A stretch of DNA of 64,000 nucleotides from assembly GCA_913055845.1 (NCBI GenBank), contig CAJXKO010000001.1, positions 42,863 to 106,862 of the forward strand. The letters run 5' to 3'. Both the position numbers and the translations under genes were made by a program. The DNA is from an uncultured Bacteroidota bacterium. GTDB lineage: Bacteria > Bacteroidota > Rhodothermia > Rhodothermales > Salinibacteraceae. Of this stretch, positions 61,569-64,000 are shown one piece after another (positions within the stretch are counted from its first letter, which is position 1; every line of letters begins with the position of its first letter). The notes beneath the pieces are model-generated. The model saw only the letters and a program-made list of their open reading frames with translations. It was not told the origin of the DNA and did no database searches.

Positions 61569-62915
61569 TCACAGGGCCCACGTCACCATTTCCGGATACA
61601 GAATGATGGCGATAAGACCCAACACCTGGATGGCGATGAAGGGCACGGCGCCCCGGTAGATCTGCGTCGTGCGCACGTCGTCCGGCGCCACGCCGCGCAG
61701 GTAGAAAAGGGCAAAGCCGAATGGCGGGGTGAGGAACGAAGTCTGAAGATTCATGCCCACCATCACCCCAAACCACACGAGCGCCGCGTCGGCCGTCGCC
61801 CCAAACTCTGGGGGCAGCAGGCGGGCGGCCGGACTTTGCAGAAGCGGGATGATGATGAACGCGATCTCGAAGAAGTCGATGAAGAAGCCAAGCACGAAGA
61901 CCGCCAGGTTGGCCACAACGAGGAAGCCAATCACGCCACCCGGCAAGTTCGTGAGAAGCCCCTCCACCCAAAAATCTCCCCCAAGGCCGCGGAAGATGAG
62001 CGAGAAGGCGGTGGAACCTACGAGCAAAAACATGACCATGGACGTGAGGCGCATCGTCTCGTCCATGGTCTCGCGGAGGGCTTCCATCGAGAGACGACCG
62101 TTGGCCGCTGCGAGCAGGATGGCCCCCACAGCCCCCAGCGCCCCGGCCTCGGTGGGCGTCGCCAGTCCGGCAAAGATGCTGCCCAACACCAGCAGAATGA
62201 GGACCAGCGGCGGGAGCATAACCAGGGCGATGCGCCGCAGAAGCTGGCCCAGGGGAATGTCGCGTGTTTCTTCGGGAAGTGCGGGGGCGGCCTCGGGCCA
62301 GAGGATGGCCACCCCGCTCGCGTAGAGGGCGTAGAGGCTCGCCAGCGCCACCCCCGGCACGAGCGCCCCGATGAACAGGTCCCCCACGCTGATGCCCAGT
62401 TGATCAGCAAGCACGATCAGCACGATGCTCGGCGGAATAATTTGCCCGAGGGTGCCCGCCGCCGTAATGACGCCGGACGATAGCTCCTCAGAATAGCCGT
62501 ACTGCAGCATCACCGGCATCGAGATAAGCCCCATCGCCACCACCGACGCTCCCACGACACCGGTCGCCGCCGCCAGCAGCGCCCCTACAAAGACGACCGC
62601 AATGGCGAGCCCCCCTCGAATGGTCCCGAAGAGCTGCCCGATCGTGGTGAGCAGATCTTCCGCCAACCGCGACTTCTCCAGCATAGTGCCCATAAAGATG
62701 AAGAAGGGCACCGCCAGGAGGATGAAGTTCGACATGATGCCGAAGATACGGGAGGGCAGGGCCTGCAGAAGTCCCCAGTCCAGCATCCCCACCTCCACCC
62801 CGATGCCCGCAAACACCAGCGCCGTACCGCCCAGCGCAAAGGCCACTGGATACCCTGAAAAAATGAGCAGGAGGGCCCCCGCAAACATGAGCGGGGCGAG
62901 CAGTTCGGTACCCAT
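61569..62915 (-). CDS. dctM: TRAP transporter large permease DctM
   Basis: A 448-residue inner-membrane protein with about 12 helices. Family text includes FILLAVPFFIFMGTMLEKSRLAEDLL, GVVGASVVAMGLISMPVMLQYGYSEELSSGVITAAGTLGQIIPPSI and LATPTEAGALGAVGAILLA. It carries the solute and cation path of a TRAP transporter. The soluble binding protein DctP is not in the window, so the substrate is unknown; carboxylates, including 2-oxoacids, are common. It is 176 bases downstream of dctQ. Confidence 0.93.
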   Translation of the reverse strand: MGTELLAPLMFAGALLLIFSGYPVAFALGGTALVFAGIGVEVGMLDWGLLQALPSRIFGIMSNFILLAVPFFIFMGTMLEKSRLAEDLLTTIGQLFGTIRGGLAIAVVFVGALLAAATGVVGASVVAMGLISMPVMLQYGYSEELSSGVITAAGTLGQIIPPSIVLIVLADQLGISVGDLFIGALVPGVALASLYALYASGVAILWPEAAPALPEETRDIPLGQLLRRIALVMLPPLVLILLVLGSIFAGLATPTEAGALGAVGAILLAAANGRLSMEALRETMDETMRLTSMVMFLLVGSTAFSLIFRGLGGDFWVEGLLTNLPGGVIGFLVVANLAVFVLGFFIDFFEIAFIIIPLLQSPAARLLPPEFGATADAALVWFGVMVGMNLQTSFLTPPFGFALFYLRGVAPDDVRTTQIYRGAVPFIAIQVLGLIAIILYPEMVTWAL

Positions 62916-63091
62916 GAAGCATTGCGTCTTCGTCTCGGAGAGTTACGTCGGTGTGCCGCGTGCAACGGGAGTTGTGGACCGTGACAACCCTTCAGACATC
63001 ACTCTTTATGCGTCTCCCCACCCCGGGGATCGCAGCCAGAATCCGAGAGCAGCATCAGGGATGAGTTCTGGCCCCGAGTGGAAGGATTGCT

Positions 63092-63661
63092 TCACCCAAC
63101 TCGGGGACGCGACTCTCGCTCGGACGGATCGATGACCTCGTATCCCCGCAGCACAGCAATCTCGCGGATGAGCACGGCCCCGCCCTGCGCCATCACCAGT
63201 ATGAGCGCCAGTGGGATGACTGTTTTGATGGGATATCGTGGCAAGCCGCCGGGATCGGGCGACCCTTCAAGGATGGCCCAGGAGTTTCCCACGAACGGGA
63301 TCGACATCCACAGGACCACCCCGCAGAAGGGCAGCAGGAAGAGCACCGTGCCCAGCACGTTAATCCAGGCCCGGCCGCGCCGCGAGAGGCGACTGTAGAG
63401 GACGTCGACTCGCACGTGGTCGTCGTACTCCAGCGTGTAGGCCGCTCCCAGCAGAAAGACGAGGCTGAAGAGGTACCACTGCATCTCGATCCACATGTTG
63501 GAGCTCAGCCCCAATCCTGTGTACTTGTCGAGGTACCGGGCCAGGGCGTTGAACGCCCCGACGCCCACCATCACGAGCGTGAGCCAGTACAGCGCCCGAC
63601 CCACACGGTCGTTGAGCCGGTCGATGTAGCGCGCCCATCGCAGCCAGCGGTCCATGTGCAT
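63092..63661 (-). CDS. dctQ: TRAP transporter small permease DctQ
   Basis: A 189-residue membrane protein with four helices. Markers are LNDRVGRALYWLTLVMVGVGAFNALARYLDKYTG, then WIEMQWYLFSLVFLLGAAYTLEYDDHVRVDVLYSRLSRRGRAWINVLG, the DctQ signature. It partners DctM in the membrane. The 176-base gap to dctM is wide for a TRAP pair and could hold a processing site or secondary promoter, but I found no gene in it. Confidence 0.9.
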   Translation of the reverse strand: MHMDRWLRWARYIDRLNDRVGRALYWLTLVMVGVGAFNALARYLDKYTGLGLSSNMWIEMQWYLFSLVFLLGAAYTLEYDDHVRVDVLYSRLSRRGRAWINVLGTVLFLLPFCGVVLWMSIPFVGNSWAILEGSPDPGGLPRYPIKTVIPLALILVMAQGGAVLIREIAVLRGYEVIDPSERESRPRVG

Positions 63662-63779
63662 GCTGTCGATCGATTGCGGAGTGGCGTCTGCACAGCAAGG
63701 GTACCGGTCGTGTGCCGCATCCTCAAATCAGCGTCGCTACGCTTCCCTGACGCGGCCACAAAATACAAAGTGGACCGCC

Positions 63780-63798
63780 CCCACCCGAGAGGGGTGGG
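63780..63798 (-). terminator. Stem-loop after the sulfurtransferase gene
   Basis: CCCACCC (63780-63786) pairs perfectly with GGGTGGG (63792-63798) around a 5-base loop. On the minus strand it starts about 41 bases after the sulfurtransferase stop. A T-rich stretch comes only ~10 bases later, so a rho-independent role is possible but not clean. Confidence 0.4.
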
Positions 63799-63838
63799 CG
63801 ACGGCCCGAATGGACGGGTCAAATGTGTCCCGACGAGG

Positions 63839-64000
63839 CTATGCCGTCGCCGGATCGGGCCCCTGTTCGATGGGCACCCCTACGAGGTTGCCCCACTCAG
63901 TCCAGGAACCGTCGTAGTTCCGAACGCGCGGGTGGCCGAGCAGCTGCGAGAGCACGAACCAGCTGTGGCTGGAGCGCTCTCCGATGCGGCAGTAGGCGAT
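63839..64000 (-). CDS. Thiosulfate sulfurtransferase (rhodanese), C-terminal end (cut by right window edge)
   Basis: Only the last 53 codons are here, and the frame continues past the window. Translation gives [20 protein letters not shown], the active-site loop of a tandem-rhodanese sulfurtransferase, with the persulfide cysteine in YCRIGERS. The ending ([20 protein letters not shown]) is also typical. CRxGxR loops fit thiosulfate sulfurtransferases of the CysA/SseA type more than 3-mercaptopyruvate enzymes. It lies upstream of the TRAP genes on the same strand, 177 bases before dctQ. Confidence 0.85.
   Translation of the reverse strand: MAYCRIGERSSHSWFVLSQLLGHPRVRNYDGSWTEWGNLVGVPIEQGPDPATA

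Noticed and set aside
1..64000. tRNA, rRNA, CRISPR array, insertion sequence or prophage
   Set aside because: I looked through the intergenic gaps and saw no tRNA T-arm pattern, spaced direct repeats, transposase or integrase genes.

Overview
The window looks like chromosomal DNA of a halophilic, high-GC member of the Rhodothermota/Bacteroidota side, most probably Salinibacter or a close relative. This is an inference from three things: strongly acidic (Asp/Glu-rich) proteins throughout, Bacteroidota-type genes (OstA-like LPS transport protein, YfhO-like membrane protein, DUF4230, C-minus bS18), and start regions mostly without Shine-Dalgarno sequences. I found no rRNA, tRNA, CRISPR array, insertion sequence or prophage. 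Coding density is high and nearly every gene is intact. Two genes are cut by the window edges: sufS on the left and a thiosulfate sulfurtransferase on the right.

Layout. 1-4.0 kb: end of a suf iron-sulfur cluster (sufS, sufE, SufT-like), then a large NtrC-like regulator that has lost the GAFTGA loop. 4-7 kb: VOC protein, TPM-domain membrane protein, zinc-ribbon/TPR membrane protein, HU. 7.2-14.3 kb: M1 peptidase with a probable outer-membrane barrel, DUF4174 protein, FAD oxidoreductase, YhdH-type quinone oxidoreductase, TonB-like protein. 14.4-20 kb: hppD, dnaA with a very long linker, a Cys/Met-metabolism PLP enzyme, an alpha/beta hydrolase. 19.8-24.2 kb: rpsF-rpsR-rplI, prfA, glmS. 24.3-28 kb: LPS transport genes in the order lptC, OstA-like, lptB. 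28.3-30.3 kb: a partner-switching signalling cassette (STAS, serine kinase, response regulator with PP2C phosphatase). 31-39.7 kb: menaquinone genes menF, menD, menH, menA, menC, menE, interrupted by a Tat-exported metallo-beta-lactamase-fold protein; menB is not here. 39.8-44.1 kb: histidine phosphatase, membrane protein of unknown role, DUF4230 protein, DMT transporter, YbbR protein. 44.1-59 kb: a surface-polysaccharide region with six different sulfotransferases, two glycosyltransferases, a Wzx-type flippase, a YfhO-type membrane protein, a methyltransferase and a propeller-like protein. 59-64 kb: an SDR-like protein, an unknown membrane protein, TRAP transporter subunits and the start-truncated sulfurtransferase.

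How the parts fit. The most distinctive region is 44-59 kb. Its gene content argues for assembly, flipping and multi-site sulfation of a cell-surface glycan or glycolipid. The central divergent intergenic region (49441-49719) carries a 24-bp dyad and a candidate Bacteroidota-type promoter and is the natural control point. The next most interesting items are the GAFTGA-less TPR/AAA+/Fis regulator behind the suf genes, the peptidase-barrel fusion, and the partner-switching cassette with no sigma factor beside it. All function calls rest on motifs read by eye; no database search was possible.
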